A DNA stretch of 64,000 nt. Origin: Pisaster brevispinus (lineage: Eukaryota > Echinodermata > Asteroidea > Forcipulatida > Asteriidae). This document shows positions 18,401 through 32,590 of the stretch, one piece after another. The translations under genes and the position numbers were made by a program. The notes under the pieces were generated by a model that saw only the letters and a list, made by a program, of their open reading frames with translations, was not told the origin of the DNA and did no database searches. The stretch is from positions 1,302,001-1,366,000 of the forward strand of contig JAMKCF010000031.1 in NCBI GenBank assembly GCA_023634235.1. Reading direction: 5' to 3'. Each line of letters begins with the position of its first letter. The first letter of the stretch is position 1.

Positions 18401-21400
18401 GGGGTAGGGCTAACATCCAGGTCGCTCGCCTCGCCTACAGAGTCGTCAGCAACCCCAAACTCACGGTAGAGGGAGCCCTTGAGACGGGCTTTACAGTGGT
18501 GCTAAACTTGTGCAGATCCGATATTGCCTTGGGGGTGATTTGACCATCCTTATTTTGTGTTTGTCTCTTTTACATCAAATTCGAGATGAAGCTGTTTTGC
18601 GGGGCCTTTGTAGCGTCCCCGTTTGCTGGTCTTTTCCGGTGTAAAGCCTGCCCGCATTGGCCGTAAAAGTCCAATTTCCGGATGCGGGGATACCTAAGGA
18701 AGATTCAGGCGAAAATTTCATCTCTCTAGCATGCCTAGATCGGGAGTTATTTCCAAATTCACCGCACAGTTAAATTGGGCCATTACCCCGGTCCGCACGA
18801 CCTTGTCTCGCAGACGTTTTTTTTTTTTTTTTTTGGGGGGGGTCAATTTCTGTTAGGGGTAGGGCTTACATCCAGGCCGCTCGCCTCGCCTACAGAGTCG
18901 TCAGCAACCCCAAACTCACGGTAGAGAGAGCCCTTAAGACGGGCTTTACAGTGGTGCTAAACTTGTGCAGATCCGATATTGCCTTGGGGGTGATTTGACC
19001 ATCCTTATTTTGTGTTTGTCTCTTTTACAGCAAATTCGAGATGAAGATGTTTTGCGGGGCCTTTGTAGCGTCCCCGTTTGCTGGTCTTTTCCGGTGTGAA
19101 GCCTGCCCGCAACGGCCGTAAAAGTCCAATTTCCGGATGCAGGGATACCTAAGGAAGATTCAGGTAAAAAATTCATCTCTCTAGCATGCCTAGATCGGGA
19201 GTTATTCCCATTACCCCGGTCCGCACGACCTTGTCTCGCAGCCGGTTTTTGGGAGGGGTCAATTGCTGTTAGGGGTAGGGCTAACATCCAGGTCGCTCGC
19301 CTCGCCTACAGAGTCGTCAGCAACCCCAAACTCACGGTAGAGGGAGCCCTTGAGACGGGCTTTACAGTGGTGCTAAACTTGTGCAGATCTGACATTTCCT
19401 TGGGGGTGATTTGACCATCCTTATTTTGTGTTTGTCTCTTTTACATCAAATTCGAGATGAAGCTGTTTTGCGGGGCCTTTGTAGCGTCCCCGTTTGCTGG
19501 TCTTTTCCGGTGTAAAGCTTGCCCGCATTGGCCGTAAAAGTCCAATTTTCGGATGCGGGGATACCTACGGAAGATTCAGGCGAAAATTTCATCTCTCTAG
19601 CATGCCTAGATCGGGAGTTATTCCCAAATTCACCGCACAGTTAAATTGGGCCATTACCCCGGTCCGCACGACCTTGTCTCGCAGCCGGTTTTTGGGAGGG
19701 GTCAATTTCTGTTAGGGGTAGGGCTAACATCCAGGTCGCTCGCCTCGCCTACAGAGTCGTCAGCATCCCCAAACTCACGGTAGAGGGAGCCCTTGAGACG
19801 GGCTTTACAGTGGTGCTAAACTTGTGCAGATCCGATATTGCCTTGGGGGTGATTTGACCATCCTTATTTTGTGTTTGTCTCTTTTACATCAAATTCGAGA
19901 TGAAGCTGTTTTGCGGGGCCTTTGTAGCGTCCCCGTTTGCTGGTCTTTTCCGGTGTAAAGCCTGCCCGCATTGGCCGTAAAAGTCCAATTTCCGGATGCG
20001 GGGATACCTAAGGAAGATTCAGGCGAAAATTTCATCTCTCTAGCATGCCTAGATCGGGAGTTATTCCCAAATTCACCGCACAGTTAAATTGGGCCATTAC
20101 CCCGGTCCGCACGACCTTGTCTCGCAGCCGGTTTTTGGGAGGGGTCAATTTCTGTAAGGGGTAGGGCTAACATCCAGGTCGCTCGCCTCGCCTACAGAGT
20201 CGTCAGCAACCCCAAACTCACGGTAGAGGGAACCCTTGAGACGGGCTTTACAGTGGTGCTAAACTTGTGCAGATCCGATATTGCCTTGGGGGTGATTTGA
20301 CCATCCTTATTTTATGTTTGTCTCTTTTACATCAAATTCGGGATGAAGCTGTTTTGCGGGGCCTTTGTAGCGTCCCCGTTTGCTGGTCTTTTCCGGTGTA
20401 AAGCCTGCCCGCATTGGCCGTAAAAGTCCAATTTCCGGATGCGGGGATACCTAAGAAAGATTCAGGCGAAAATTTCATCTCTCTAGCATGCCTAGATCGG
20501 GAGTTATTCCCAAATTCACCGCACAGTTAAATTGGGCCATTACCCCGGTCCGCACGACCTTGTCTCGCAGCCGGTTTTTGGGAGGGGTCAATTTCTGTTA
20601 GGGGTAGGGCTAACATCCAGGTCGCTCGCCTCGCCTACAGAGTCGTCAGCAACCCCAAACTCACGGTAGAGGGAGCCCTTGAGACGGGCTTTACAGTGGT
20701 GCTAAACTTGTGCAGATCCGATATTGCCTTGGGGGTGATTTGACCATCCTTATTTTGTGTTTGTCTCTTTTACAGCAAATTCGAGATGAAGCTGTTTTGC
20801 GGGGCCTTTGTAGCGTCCCCGTTTGCTGGTCTTTTCCGGTGTAAAGCCTGCCCGCATTGGCCGTAAAAGTCCAATTTCCGGATGCAGGGATACCTAAGGA
20901 AGATTCAGGTAAAAAATTCATCTCTCTAGCATGCCTAGATCGGGAGTTATTCCCATTACCCCGGTCCGCGCCGACCTTGTCTCGCAGCCGGTTTTTTTTT
21001 TTTTTTTTTTGGGGGGGGGTCAATTTCTGTTAGGGGTAGGGCTTACATCCAGGCCGCTCGCCTCGCCTACAGAGTCGTCAGCAACCCCAAACTCACGGTA
21101 GAGAGAGCCCTTAAGACGGGCTTTACAGTGGTGCTAAACTTGTGCAGATCCGATATTGCATTGGGGGTGATTTGACCATCCTTATTTTATGTTTGTCTCT
21201 TTTACATCAAATTCGAGATGAAGCTGTTTTGCGGGGCCTTTGTAGCGTCCCCGTTTGCTGGTCTTTTTCGGTGTGAAACCTGCCCTCAACGGCCGTTAAA
21301 GTCCAATTTCAGGATGCAGGGATACCTAAGGAAGATTCAGGTAAAAAATTCATCTCTCTAGCATGCCTAGATCGGGAGTTATTTCCAAATTCACCGCACA

Positions 21401-23780
21401 GTTAAATTGGGCCATTACCCCGGTCCGCACGACCTTGTCTCGCAGCCGGTTTTTGGGAGGGGTCAATTTCTGTTAGGGGTAGGGCTAACATCCAGGTCGC
21501 TCGCCTCGCCTACAGAGTCGTCAGCAACCCCAAACTCACGGTAGAGGGAGCCCTTGAGACGGGCTTTACAGTGGTGCTAAACTTGTGCAGATCCGATATT
21601 GCCTTGGGGGTGATTTGACCATCCTTATTTTGTGTTTGTCTCTTTTACAGCAAATTCGAGATGAAGCTGTTTTGCGGGGCCTTTGTAGCGTCCCCGTTTG
21701 CTGGTCTTTTCCGGTGTAAAGCCTGCCCGCATTGGCCGTAAAAGTCCAATTTCCGGATGCAGGGATACCTAAGGAAGATTCAGGTAAAAAATTCATCTCT
21801 CTAGCATGCCTAGATCGGGAGTTATTCCCATTACCCCGGTCCGCGCCGACCTTGTCTCGCAGCCGGTTTTTTTTTTTTTTTTTTGGGGGGGGGGTCAATT
21901 TCTGTTAGGGGTAGGGCTTACATCCAGGCCGCTCGCCTCGCCTACAGAGTCGTCAGCAACCCCAAACTCACGGTAGAGAGAGCCCTTAAGACGGGCTTTA
22001 CAGTGGTGCTAAACTTGTGCAGATCCGATATTGCCTTGGGGGTGATTTGACCATCCTTATTTTATGTTTGTCTCTTTTACATCAAATTCGAGATGAAGCT
22101 GTTTTGCGGGGCCTTTGTAGCGTCCCCGTTTGCTGGTCTTTTTCGGTGTGAAACCTGCCCTCAACGGCCGTTAAAGTCCAATTTCAGGATGCAGGGATAC
22201 CTAAGGAAGATTCAGGTAAAAAATTCATCTCTCTAGCATGCCTAGATCGGGAGTTATTTCCAAATTCACCGCACAGTTAAATTGGGCCATTACCCCGGTC
22301 CGCACGACCTTGTCTCGCAGCCGTTTTTTTTTTTTTTTTTTGGGGGGGGTCAATTTCTGTTAGGGGTAGGGCTTACATCCAGGCCGCTCGCCTCGCCTAC
22401 AGAGTCGTCAGCAACCCCAAACTCACGGTAGAGAGAGCCCTTGAGACGGGCTTTACAGTGGTGCTAAACTTGTGCAGATCCGATATTGCCTTGGGGGTGA
22501 TTTGACCATCCTTATTTTATGTTTGTCTCTTTTACATCAAATTCGAGATGAAGCTGTTTTGCGGGGCCTTTGTAGCGTCCCCGTTTGCTGGTCTTTTCCG
22601 GTGTAAAGCCTGCCCGCATTGGCCGTAAAAGTCCAATTTTCGGATGCGGGGATACCTACGGAAGATTCAGGCGAAAATTTCATCTCTCTAGCATGCCTAG
22701 ATCGGGAGTTATTCCCAAATTCACCGCACAGTTAAATTGGGCCATTACCCCGGTCCGCACGACCTTGTCTCGCAGCCGGTTTTTGGGAGGGGTCAATTTC
22801 TGTTAGGGGTAGGGCTAACATCCAGGTCGCTCGCCTCGCCTACAGAGTCGTCAGCAACCCCAAACTCACGGTAGAGGGAGCCCTTGAGACGGGCTTTACA
22901 GTGGTGCTAAACTTGTGCAGATCCGATATTGCCTTGGGGGTGATTTGACCATCCTTATTTTGTGTTTGTCTCTTTTACATCAAATTCGAGATGAAGCTGT
23001 TTTGCGGGGCCTTTGTAGCGTCCCCGTTTGCTGGTCTTTTCCGGTGTAAAGCCTGCCCGCATTGGCCGTAAAAGTCCAATTTCCGGATGCGGGGATACCT
23101 GAGGAAGATTCAGGCGAAAATTTCATCTCTCTAGCATGCCTAGATCGGGAGTTATTCCCAAATTCACCGCACAGTTAAATTGGGCCGATACCCCGGTCCG
23201 CACGACCTTGTCTCGCAGCCGGTTTTTGGGAGGGGTCAATTTCTGTTAGGGGTAGGGCTAACATCCAGGTCGCTCGCCTCGCCTACAGAGTCGTCAGCAA
23301 CCCCAAACTCACGGTAGAGGGAACCCTTGAGACGGGCTTTACAGTGGTGCTAAATTTGTGCAGATCCGATATTGCCTTGGGGGTTATTTGACCATCCTTA
23401 TTTTGTGTTTGTCTCTTTTACAGCAAATTCGAGATGAAGCTGTTTTGCGTGGCCTTTGTAGCGTCCCCGTTTGCTGGTCTTTTCCGGTGTAAAGCCTGCC
23501 CGCAACGGCCGTAAAAGTCCAATTTCCGGATGCAGGGATACCTAAGGAAGATTCAGGTAAAAAATTAATCTCTCTAGCATGCCTAGATCGGGAGTTATTC
23601 CCATTACCCCGGTCCGCACGACCTTGTCTCGCAGCCGTTTTTTTTTTTTTTTGGGGGGGGTCAATTTCTGTTAGGGGTAGGGCTTACATCCAGGCCGCTC
23701 GCCTCGCCTACAGAGTTGTCAGCAACCCCAAACTCACGGTAGAGGGAGCCCTTGAGACGGGCTTTACAGTGGTGCTAAAC

Positions 23781-26700
23781 TTGTGCAGATCCGATATTTC
23801 CTTGGGGGTGATTTGACCATCCTTATTTTGTGTTTGTCTCTTTTACATCAAATTCGAGATGAAGCTGTTTTGCGGGGCCTTTGTAGCGTCCCCGTTTGCT
23901 GGTCTTTTCCGGTGTAAAGCCTGCCCGCATTGGCCGTAAAAGTCCAATTTCCGGATGCGGGGATACCTAAGGAAGATTCAGGCGAAAATTTCATCTCTCT
24001 AGCATGCCTAGATCGGGAGTTATTCCCAAATTCACCGCACAGTTAAATTGGGCCATTACCCCGGTCCGCACGACCTTGTCTCGCAGCCGGTTTTTTGGAG
24101 GGGTCAATTTCTGTTAGGGGTAGGGCTAACATCCAGGTCGCTCGCCTCGCCTACAGAGTCGTCAGCAACCCCAAACTCACGGTAGAGGGAGCCCTTGAGA
24201 CGGGCTTTACAGTGGTGCTAAACTTGTGCAGATCCGATATTGCCTTGGGGGTGACTTGACCATCCTTATTTTGTGTTTGTCTCTTTTACATCAAATTCGA
24301 GATGAAGCTGTTTTGCGGGGCCTTTGTAGCGTCCCCGTTTGCTGGTCTTTTCCGGTGTAAAGCCTGCCCGCATTGGCCGTAAAAGTCCAATTTCCGGATG
24401 CGGGGATACCTTAGGAAGATTCAGGCGAAAATTTCATCTCTCTAGCATGCCTAGATCGGGAGTTATTCCCAAATTCACCGCACAGTTAAATTGGGCCATT
24501 ACCCCGGTCCGCACGACCTTGTCTCGCAGCCGGTTTTTGGGAGGGGTCAATTTCTGTTAGGGGTAGTGCTAACATCCAGGTCGCTCGCCTCGCCTACAGA
24601 GTCGTCAGCAACCCCAAACTCACGGTAGAGGGAGCCCTTAAGACGGGCTTTACAGTGGTGCTAAACTTGTGCAGATCCGATATTGCCTTGGGGGTGATTT
24701 GACCATCCTTATTTTGTGTTTGTCTCTTTTACATCAAATTCGAGATGAAGCTGTTTTGCGGGGCCTTTGTAGCGTCCCCGTTTGCTGGTCTTTTCCGGTG
24801 TGAAGCCTGCCCGCAACGGCCGTAAAAGTCCAATTTCCGGATGCAGGGATACCTTAGGAAGATTCAGGTAAAAAATTCATCTCTCTAGCATGCCTAGATC
24901 GGGAGTTATTCCCAAATTCACCGCACAGTTAAATTGGGCCATTACCCCGGTCCGCACGACCTTGTCTCGCAGCCGGTTTTTGGGAGGGGTCAATTTCTGT
25001 TAGGGGTAGGGCTAACATCCAGGTCGCTCGCCTCGCCTACAGAGTCGTCAGCAACCCCAAACTCACGGTAGAGGGAGCCCTTGAGACGGGCTTTACAGTG
25101 GTGCTAAACTTGTGCAGATCCGATATTGCCTTGGGGGTGATTTGACCATCCTTATTTTGTGTTTGTCTCTTTTACATCAAATTCGAGATGAAGCTGTTTT
25201 GCGGGGCCTTTGTAGCGTCCCCGTTTGCTGGTCTTTTCCGGTGTAAAGCCTGCCCGCATTGGCCGTAAAAGTCCAATTTCCGGATGCGGGGATACCTAAG
25301 GAAGATTCAGGCGAAAATTTCATCTCTCTAGCATGCCTAGATTGGGAGTTATTCCCAAATTCACCGCACAGTTAAATTGGGCCATTACCCCGGTCCGCAC
25401 GACCTTGTCTCGCAGCCGGTTTTTGGGAGGGGTCAATTTCTGTTAGGGGTAGTGCTAACATCCAGGTCGCTCGCCTCGCCTACAGAGTCGTCAGCAACCC
25501 CAAACTCACGGTAGAGGGAGCCCTTGAGACGGGCTTTACAGTGGTGCTAAACTTGTGCAGATCCGATATTGCCTTGGGGGTGATTTGACCATCCTTATTT
25601 TGTGTTTGTCTCTTTTACATCAAATTCGAGATGAAGCTGTTTTGCGGGGCCTTTGTAGCGTCCCCGTTTGCTGGTCTTTTCCGGTGTGAAGCCTGCCCGC
25701 AACGGCCGTAAAAGTCCAATTTCCGGATGCAGGGATACCTTAGGAAGATTCAGGTAAAAAATTCATCTCTCTAGCATGCCTAGATCGGGAGTTATTCCCA
25801 TTACCCCGGTCCGCACGACCTTGTCTCGCAGCCGGTTTTTGGGAGGGGTCAATTTCTGTTAGGGGTAGTGCTAACATCCAGGTCGCTCGCCTCGCCTACA
25901 GAGTCGTCAGCAACCCCAAACTCACGGTAGAGGGAGCCCTTAAGACGGGCTTTACAGTGGTGCTAAACTTGTGCAGATCCGATATTTCCTTGGGGGTGAT
26001 TTGACCATCCTTATTTTGTGTTTGTCTCTTTTACATCAAATTCGAGATGAAGCTGTTTTGCGGGGCCTTTGTAGCGTCCCCGTTTGCTGGTCTTTTCCGG
26101 TGTGAAGCCTGCCCGCAACGGCCGTAAAAGTCCAATTTCCGGATGCAGGGATACCTTAGGAAGATTCAGGTAAAAAATTCATCTCTCTAGCATGCCTAGA
26201 TCGGGAGTTATTCCCAAATTCACCGCACAGTTAAATTGGGCCATTACCCCGGTCCGCACGACCTTGTCTCGCAGCCGGTTTTTGGGAGGGGTCAATTTCT
26301 GTTAGGGGTAGGGCTAACATCCAGGTCGCTCGCCTCGCCTACAGAGTCGTCAGCAACCCCAAACTCACGGTAGAGGGAGCCCTTAAGACGGGCTTTACAG
26401 TGGTGCTAAACTTGTGCAGATCCGATATTGCCTTGGGGGTGATTTGACCATCCTTATTTTGTGTTTGTCTCTTTTACATCAAATTCGAGATGAAGCTGTT
26501 TTGCGGGGCCTTTGTAGCGTCCCCGTTTGCTGGTCTTTTCCGGTGTGAAGCCTGCCCGCAACGGCCGTAAAAGTCCAATTTCCGGATGCAGGGATACCTT
26601 AGGAAGATTCAGGTAAAAAATTCATCTCTCTAGCATGCCTAGATCGGGAGTTATTCCCAAATTCACCGCACAGTTAAATTGGGCCATTACCCCGGTCCGC

Positions 26701-28395
26701 ACGACCTTGTCTCGCAGCCGGTTTTTGGGAGGGGTCAATTTCTGTTAGGGGTAGGGCTAACATCCAGGTCGCTCGCCTCGCCTACAGAGTCGTCAGCAAC
26801 CCCAAACTCACGGTAGAGGGAGCCCTTGAGACGGGCTTTACAGTGGTGCTAAACTTGTGCAGATCCGATATTGCCTTGGGGGTGATTTGACCATCCTTAT
26901 TTTGTGTTTGTCTCTTTTACATCAAATTCGAGATGAAGCTGTTTTGCGGGGCCTTTGTAGCGTCCCCGTTTGCTGGTCTTTTCCGGTGTAAAGCCTGCCC
27001 GCATTGGCCGTAAAAGTCCAATTTCCGGATGCGGGGATACCTAAGGAAGATTCAGGCGAAAATTTCATCTCTCTAGCATGCCTAGATTGGGAGTTATTCC
27101 CAAATTCACCGCACAGTTAAATTGGGCCATTACCCCGGTCCGCACGACCTTGTCTCGCAGCCGGTTTTTGGGAGGGGTCAATTTCTGTTAGGGGTAGTGC
27201 TAACATCCAGGTCGTTCGCCTCGCCTACAGAGTCGTCAGCAACCCCAAACTCACGGTAGAGGGAGCCCTTGAGACGGGCTTTACAGTGGTGCTAAACTTG
27301 TGCAGATCCGATATTGCCTTGGGGGTGATTTGACCATCCTTATTTTGTGTTTGTCTCTTTTACATCAAATTCGAGATGAAGCTGTTTTGCGGGGCCTTTG
27401 TAGCGTCCCCGTTTGCTGGTCTTTTCCGGTGTGAAGCCTGCCCGCAACGGCCGTAAAAGTCCAATTTCCGGATGCAGGGATACCTTAGGAAGATTCAGGT
27501 AAAAAATTCATCTCTCTAGCATGCCTAGATCGGGAGTTATTCCCATTACCCCGGTCCGCACGACCTTGTCTCGCAGCCGGTTTTTGGGAGGGGTCAATTT
27601 CTGTTAGGGGTAGGGCTAACATCCAGGTCGCTCGCCTCGCCTACAGAGTCGTCAGCAACCCCAAACTCACGGTAGAAGGAGCCCTTGAGACGGGCTTTAC
27701 AGTGGTGCTAAACTTGTGCAGATCCGATATTGCCTTGGGGGTGATTTGACCATCCTTATTTTGTGTTTGTCTCTTTTACATCAAATTCGAGATGAAGCTG
27801 TTTTGCGGGGCCTTTGTAGCGTCCCCGTTTGCTGGTCTTTTCCGGTGTAAAGCCTGCCCGCATTGGCCGTAAAAGTCCAATTTCCGGATGCGGGGATACC
27901 TAAGGAAGATTCAGGCGAAAATTTCATCTCTCTAGCATGCCTAGATCGGGAGTTATTCCCAAATTCACCGCACAGTTAAATTGGGCCATTACCCCGGTCC
28001 GCACGACCTTGTCTCGCAGCCGGTTTTTGGGAGGGGTCAATTTCTGTTAGGGGTAGTGCTAACATCCAGGTCGCTCGCCTCGCCTACAGAGTCGTCAGCA
28101 ACCCCAAACTCACGGTAGAGGGAGCCCTTGAGACGGGCTTTACAGTGGTGCTAAACTTGTGCAGATCCGATATTGCCTTGGGGGTGATTTGACCATCCTT
28201 ATTTTGTGTTTGTCTCTTTTACAGCAAATTCGAGATGAAGCTGTTTTGCGGGGCCTTTGTAGCGTCCCCGTTTGCTGGTCTTTTCCGGTGTGAAGCCTGC
28301 CCGCAACGGCCATAAAAGTCCAATTTCCGGATGCAGGGATACCTCAGGAAGATTCAGGTAAAAAATTCATCTCTCTAGCATGCCTAGATCGGGAG
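23781..28395 (+). repeat. Satellite sub-block 2: A-rich block without T/G tracts
   Basis: No poly-T/poly-G tract occurs for about 4.6 kb. Monomers are type A, or have a B-like middle (GAAGCCTGCCCGCAACGG, CAGGTAAAAAATTC) with an A tail. GGGTAGTGC replaces GGGTAGGGC at 24565, 25450, 25866, 27195 and 28050, and ATACCTTAGG replaces ATACCTAAGG in many copies, which marks local spread of new variants. Confidence 0.85.
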
Positions 28396-31300
28396 TTATT
28401 CCCATTACCCCGGTCCGCACGACCTTGTCTCGTAGCCGGTTTTTTTTTTTTTGGGGGGGGGTCAATTTCTGTTAGGGGTAGGGCTTACATCCAGGCCGCT
28501 CGCCTCGCCTACAGAGTCGTCAGCAACCCCAAACTCACGGTAGAGGGAGCCCTTGAGACGGGCTTTACAGTGGTGCTAAACTTGTGCAGATCCGATATTG
28601 CCTTGGGGGTGATTTGACCATCCTTATTTTATGTTTGTCTCTTTTACATCAAATTCGAGATGAAGCTGTTTTGCGGGGCCTTTGTAGCGTCCCCGTTTGC
28701 TGGTCTTTTCCGGTGTAAAGCCTGCCCGCATTGGCCGTAAAAGTCCAATTTCCGGATGCGGGGATACCAAAGGAAGATTCAGGCGAAAATTTCATCTCTC
28801 TAGCATGCCTAGATCGGGAGTTATTCCCAAATTCACCGCACAGTCAAATTGGGCCATTACCCCGGTCCGCACGACCTTGTCTCGCAGCCGGTTTTTGGGA
28901 GGGGTCAATTTCTGTTAGGGGTAGGGCTAACATCCAGGTCGCTCGCCTCGCCTACAGAGTCGTCAGCAACCCCAAACTCACGGTAGAGGGAGCCCTTGAG
29001 ACGGGCTTTACAGTGGTGCTAAACTTGTGCAGATCCGATATTGCCTTGGGGGTGATTTGACCATCCTTATTTTGTGTTTGTCTCTTTTACATCAAATTCG
29101 AGATGAAGCTGTTTTGCGGGGCCTTTGTAGCGTCCCCGTTTGCTGGTCTTTTCCGGTGTAAAGCCTGCCAGCATTGGCCGTAAAAGTCCAATTTCCGGAT
29201 GCGGGGATACCTAAGGAAGATTCAGGCGAAAATTTCATCTCTCTAGCATGCCTAGATCGGGAGTTATTCCCAAATTCACCGCACAGTTAAATTGGGCCAT
29301 TACCCCGGTCCGCACGACCTTGTCTCGCAGCCGGTTTTTGGGAGGGGTCAATTTCTGTTAGGGGTAGGGCTAACATCCAGGTCGCTCGCCTCGCCTACAG
29401 AGTCGTCAGCAACCCCAAACTCACGGTAGAGGGAGCCCTTGAGACGGGCTTTACAGTGGTGCTAAACTTGTGCAGATCCGATATTGCCTTGGGGGTGATT
29501 TGACCATCCTTATTTTGTGTTTGTCTCTTTTACATCAAATTCGAGATGAAGCTGTTTTGCGGGGCCTTTGTAGCGTCCCCGTTTGCTGGTCTTTTCCGGT
29601 GTAAAGCCTGCCCGCATTGGCCGTAAAAGTCCAATTTCCGGATGCGGGGATACCTAAGGAAGATTCAGGCGAAAATGTCATCTCTCTAGCATGCCTAGAT
29701 CGGGAGTTATTCCCAAATTCACTGCACAGTTAAATTGGGCCATTACCCCGGTCCGCACGACCTTGTCTCGCAGCCGGTTTTTGGGAGGGGTCAATTTCTG
29801 TTAGGGGTAGGGCTAACATCCAGGTCGCTCGCCTCGTCTACAGAGTCGTCAGCAACCCCAAACTCACGGTAGAGGGAGCCCTTGAGACGGGCTTTACAGT
29901 GGTACTAAACTTGTGCAGATCCGATATTGCCTTGGGGGTGATTTGACCATCCTTATTTTGTGTTTGTCTCTTTTACATCAAATTCGAGATGAATCTGTTT
30001 TGCGGGGCCTTTGTAGCGTCCCCGTTTGCTGGTCTTTTCCGGTGTAAAGCCTGCCCGCATTGGCCGTAAAAGTTCAATTTCCGGATGCGGGGATACCTAA
30101 GGAAGATTCAGGCGAAAATTTCATCTCTCTAGCATGCCTAGATCGGGAGTTATTCCCAAATTCACCGCACAGTTAAATTGGGCCATTACCCCGGTCCGCA
30201 CGACCTTGTCTCGCAGCCGGTTTTTGGGAGGGGTCAATTTCTGTTAGGGGTAGGGCTAACATCCAGGTCGCTCGCCTCGCCTACAGAGTCGTCAGCAACC
30301 CCAAACTCACGGTAGAGGGAGCCCTTGAGACGGGCTTTACAGTGGTGCTAAACTTGTGCAGATCCGATATTGCCTTGGGGGTGATTTGACCATCCTTATT
30401 TTGTGTTTGTCTCTTTTACATCAAATTCGAGATGAAGCTGTTTTGCGGGGCCTTTGTAGCGTCCCCGTTTGCTGGTCTTTTCCGGTGTGAAGCCTGCCCG
30501 CAACGGCTGTAAAAGTTAAATTTCCGGATGCAGGGATACCTAAGGAAGATTCAGGTAAAAAATTCATCTCTCTAGCATGCCTAGATCGGGAGTTATTCCC
30601 ATTACCCCGGTCCGCACGACCTTGTCTCGCAGCCGGTTTTTTTTTTTTGGGGGGGGGTCAATTTCTGTTAGGGGTAGGGCTTACATCCAGGCCGCTCGCC
30701 TCGCCTACAGAGTCGTCAGCAACTTCAAACTCACGGTAGAGAGAGCCCTTGAGACGGGCTTTACAGTGTTGCTAAACTTGTGCAGATCCGATATTGCCTT
30801 GGGGTGATTTGACCATCCTTATTTTATGTTTGTCTCTTTTACATCAAAATCGAGATGAAGCTGTTTTGCGGGGCCTTTGTAGCGTCCCCGTTTGCTGGTC
30901 TTTTCCGGTGTAAAGCCTGCCCGCATTGGCCGTAAAAGTCCAATTTCCGGATGCGGGGATACCTAAGGAAGATTCAGGCGAAAATTTCATCTCTCTAGCA
31001 TGCCTAGATCGGGAGTTATTCCCAAATTCACCGCACAGTTAAATTGGGCCATTACCCCGGTCCGCACGACCTTGTCTCGCAGCCGGTTTTTGGGAGGGGT
31101 CAATTTCTGTTAGGGGTAGGGCTAACATCCAGGTCGCTCGCCTCGCCTACAGAGTCGTCAGCAACCCCAAACTCACGGTAGAGGGAGCCCTTGAGACGGG
31201 CTTTACAGTGGTGCTAAACTTGTGCAGATCCGATATTGCCTTGGGGGTGATTTGACCATCCTTATTTTGTGTTTGTCTCTTTTACATCAAATTCGAGATG

Positions 31301-32590
31301 AAGCTGTTTTGCGGGGCCTTTGTAGCGTCCCCGTTTGCTGGTCTTTTCCGGTGTAAAGCCTGCCCGCATTGGCCGTAAAAGTCCAATTTCCGGATGCGGG
31401 GATACCTAAGGAAGATTCAGTCGAAAATTTCATCTCTCTAGCATGCCTAGATCGGGAGTTATTCCCAAATTCACCGCACAGTTAAATTGGGCCATTACCC
31501 CGGTCCGCACGACCTTGTCTCGCAGCCGGTTTTTGGGAGGGGTCAATTTCTGTTAGGGGTAGGGCTAACATCCAGGTCGCTCGCCTCGCCTACAGAGTCG
31601 TCAGCAACCCCAACATTACGGTAGAGGGAGCCCTTGAGACGGGCTTTACATTGGTGCTAAACTTGTGCAGATCCGATATTGCCTTGGGGGTGATTTGACC
31701 ATCCTTATTTTGTGTTTGTCTCTTTTACAGCAAATTCGAGATGAAGCTGTTTTGCGGGGCCTTTGTAGCGTCCCCGTTTGCTGGTCTTTTCCGGTGTGAA
31801 GCCTGCCCGCAATGGCCGTAAAAGTCCAATTTCCGGATGCAGGGATACCTAAGGAAGATTCAGGTAAAAAATTCATCTCTCTAGCATGCCTAGATCGGGA
31901 GTTATTCCCATTACCCCGGTCCGCACGACCTTGTCTCGCAGCCGGTTTTTTTTTTTTTTTTGGGGGGGGGTCAATTTCTGTTAGGGGTAGGGCTTACATC
32001 CAGGCCGCTCGCCTCGCATACAGAGTCGTCAGCAACTCCAAACTCACGGTAGAGAGAGCCCTTGAGACGGGCTTTACAGTGTTGCTAAACTTGTGCAGAT
32101 CCGATATTGCCTTGGGGTGATTTGACCATCCTTATTTTATGTTTGTCTCTTTTACATCAAAATCGAGATGAAGCTGTTTTGCGGGGCCTTTGTAGCGTCC
32201 CCGTTTGCTGGTCTTTTCCGGTGTAAAGCCTGCCCGCATTGGCCGTAAAAGTCCAATTTCCGGATGCGGGGATACCTAAGGAAGATTCAGGCGAAAATTT
32301 CATCTCTCTAGCATGCCTAGATCGGGAGTTATTCCCAAATTCACCGCACAGTTAAATTGGGCCATTACCCCGGTCCGCACCACCTTGTCTCGCAGCCGGT
32401 TTTTGGGAGGGGTCAATTTCTGTTAGGGGTAGGGCTAACATCCAGGTCGCTCGCCTCGCCTACAGAGTCGTCAGCAACCCCAAACTCACGGTAGAGAGAG
32501 CCCTTGAGACGGGCTTTACAGTGGTGCTAAACTTGTGCAGATCCGATATTGCCTTGGGGGTGATTTGACCATCCTTATTTTGTGTTTGTC
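28396..32590 (+). repeat. Satellite sub-block 3: sparse B monomers, partly trimeric
   Basis: T/G tracts lie at about 28440, 30636 and 31948. The last two are 1312 bp apart and share the rare CAGTGTTGCTAAAC and CCTTGGGGTGATT states, so they are a duplicated B-A-A trimer. Between 28.9 and 30.4 kb only type A monomers occur. Confidence 0.82.

Larger units (their letters stand above)
14601..23780 (+). repeat. Satellite sub-block 1: A/B dimers with recombinants
   Basis: T/G tracts occur at about 14840, 15705, 16163, 17923, 18816, 20992, 21868, 22323 and 23637, so B-type ends are irregularly interspersed with A. An 875 bp dimer is locally duplicated: a rare GTCCGCGCCGACC change appears at 20966 and 21842, and a TTTTTCGGTGTGAAACC change at about 21264 and 22138. 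Confidence 0.85.

Noticed and set aside
28731..29060. 109-codon plus-strand open frame spanning most of one monomer
   Set aside because: It depends on one substitution (ATACCAAAGG) that removes a stop. Differences between A and B monomers in this frame are mostly amino-acid changing, and the frame is closed in nearly all other monomers.
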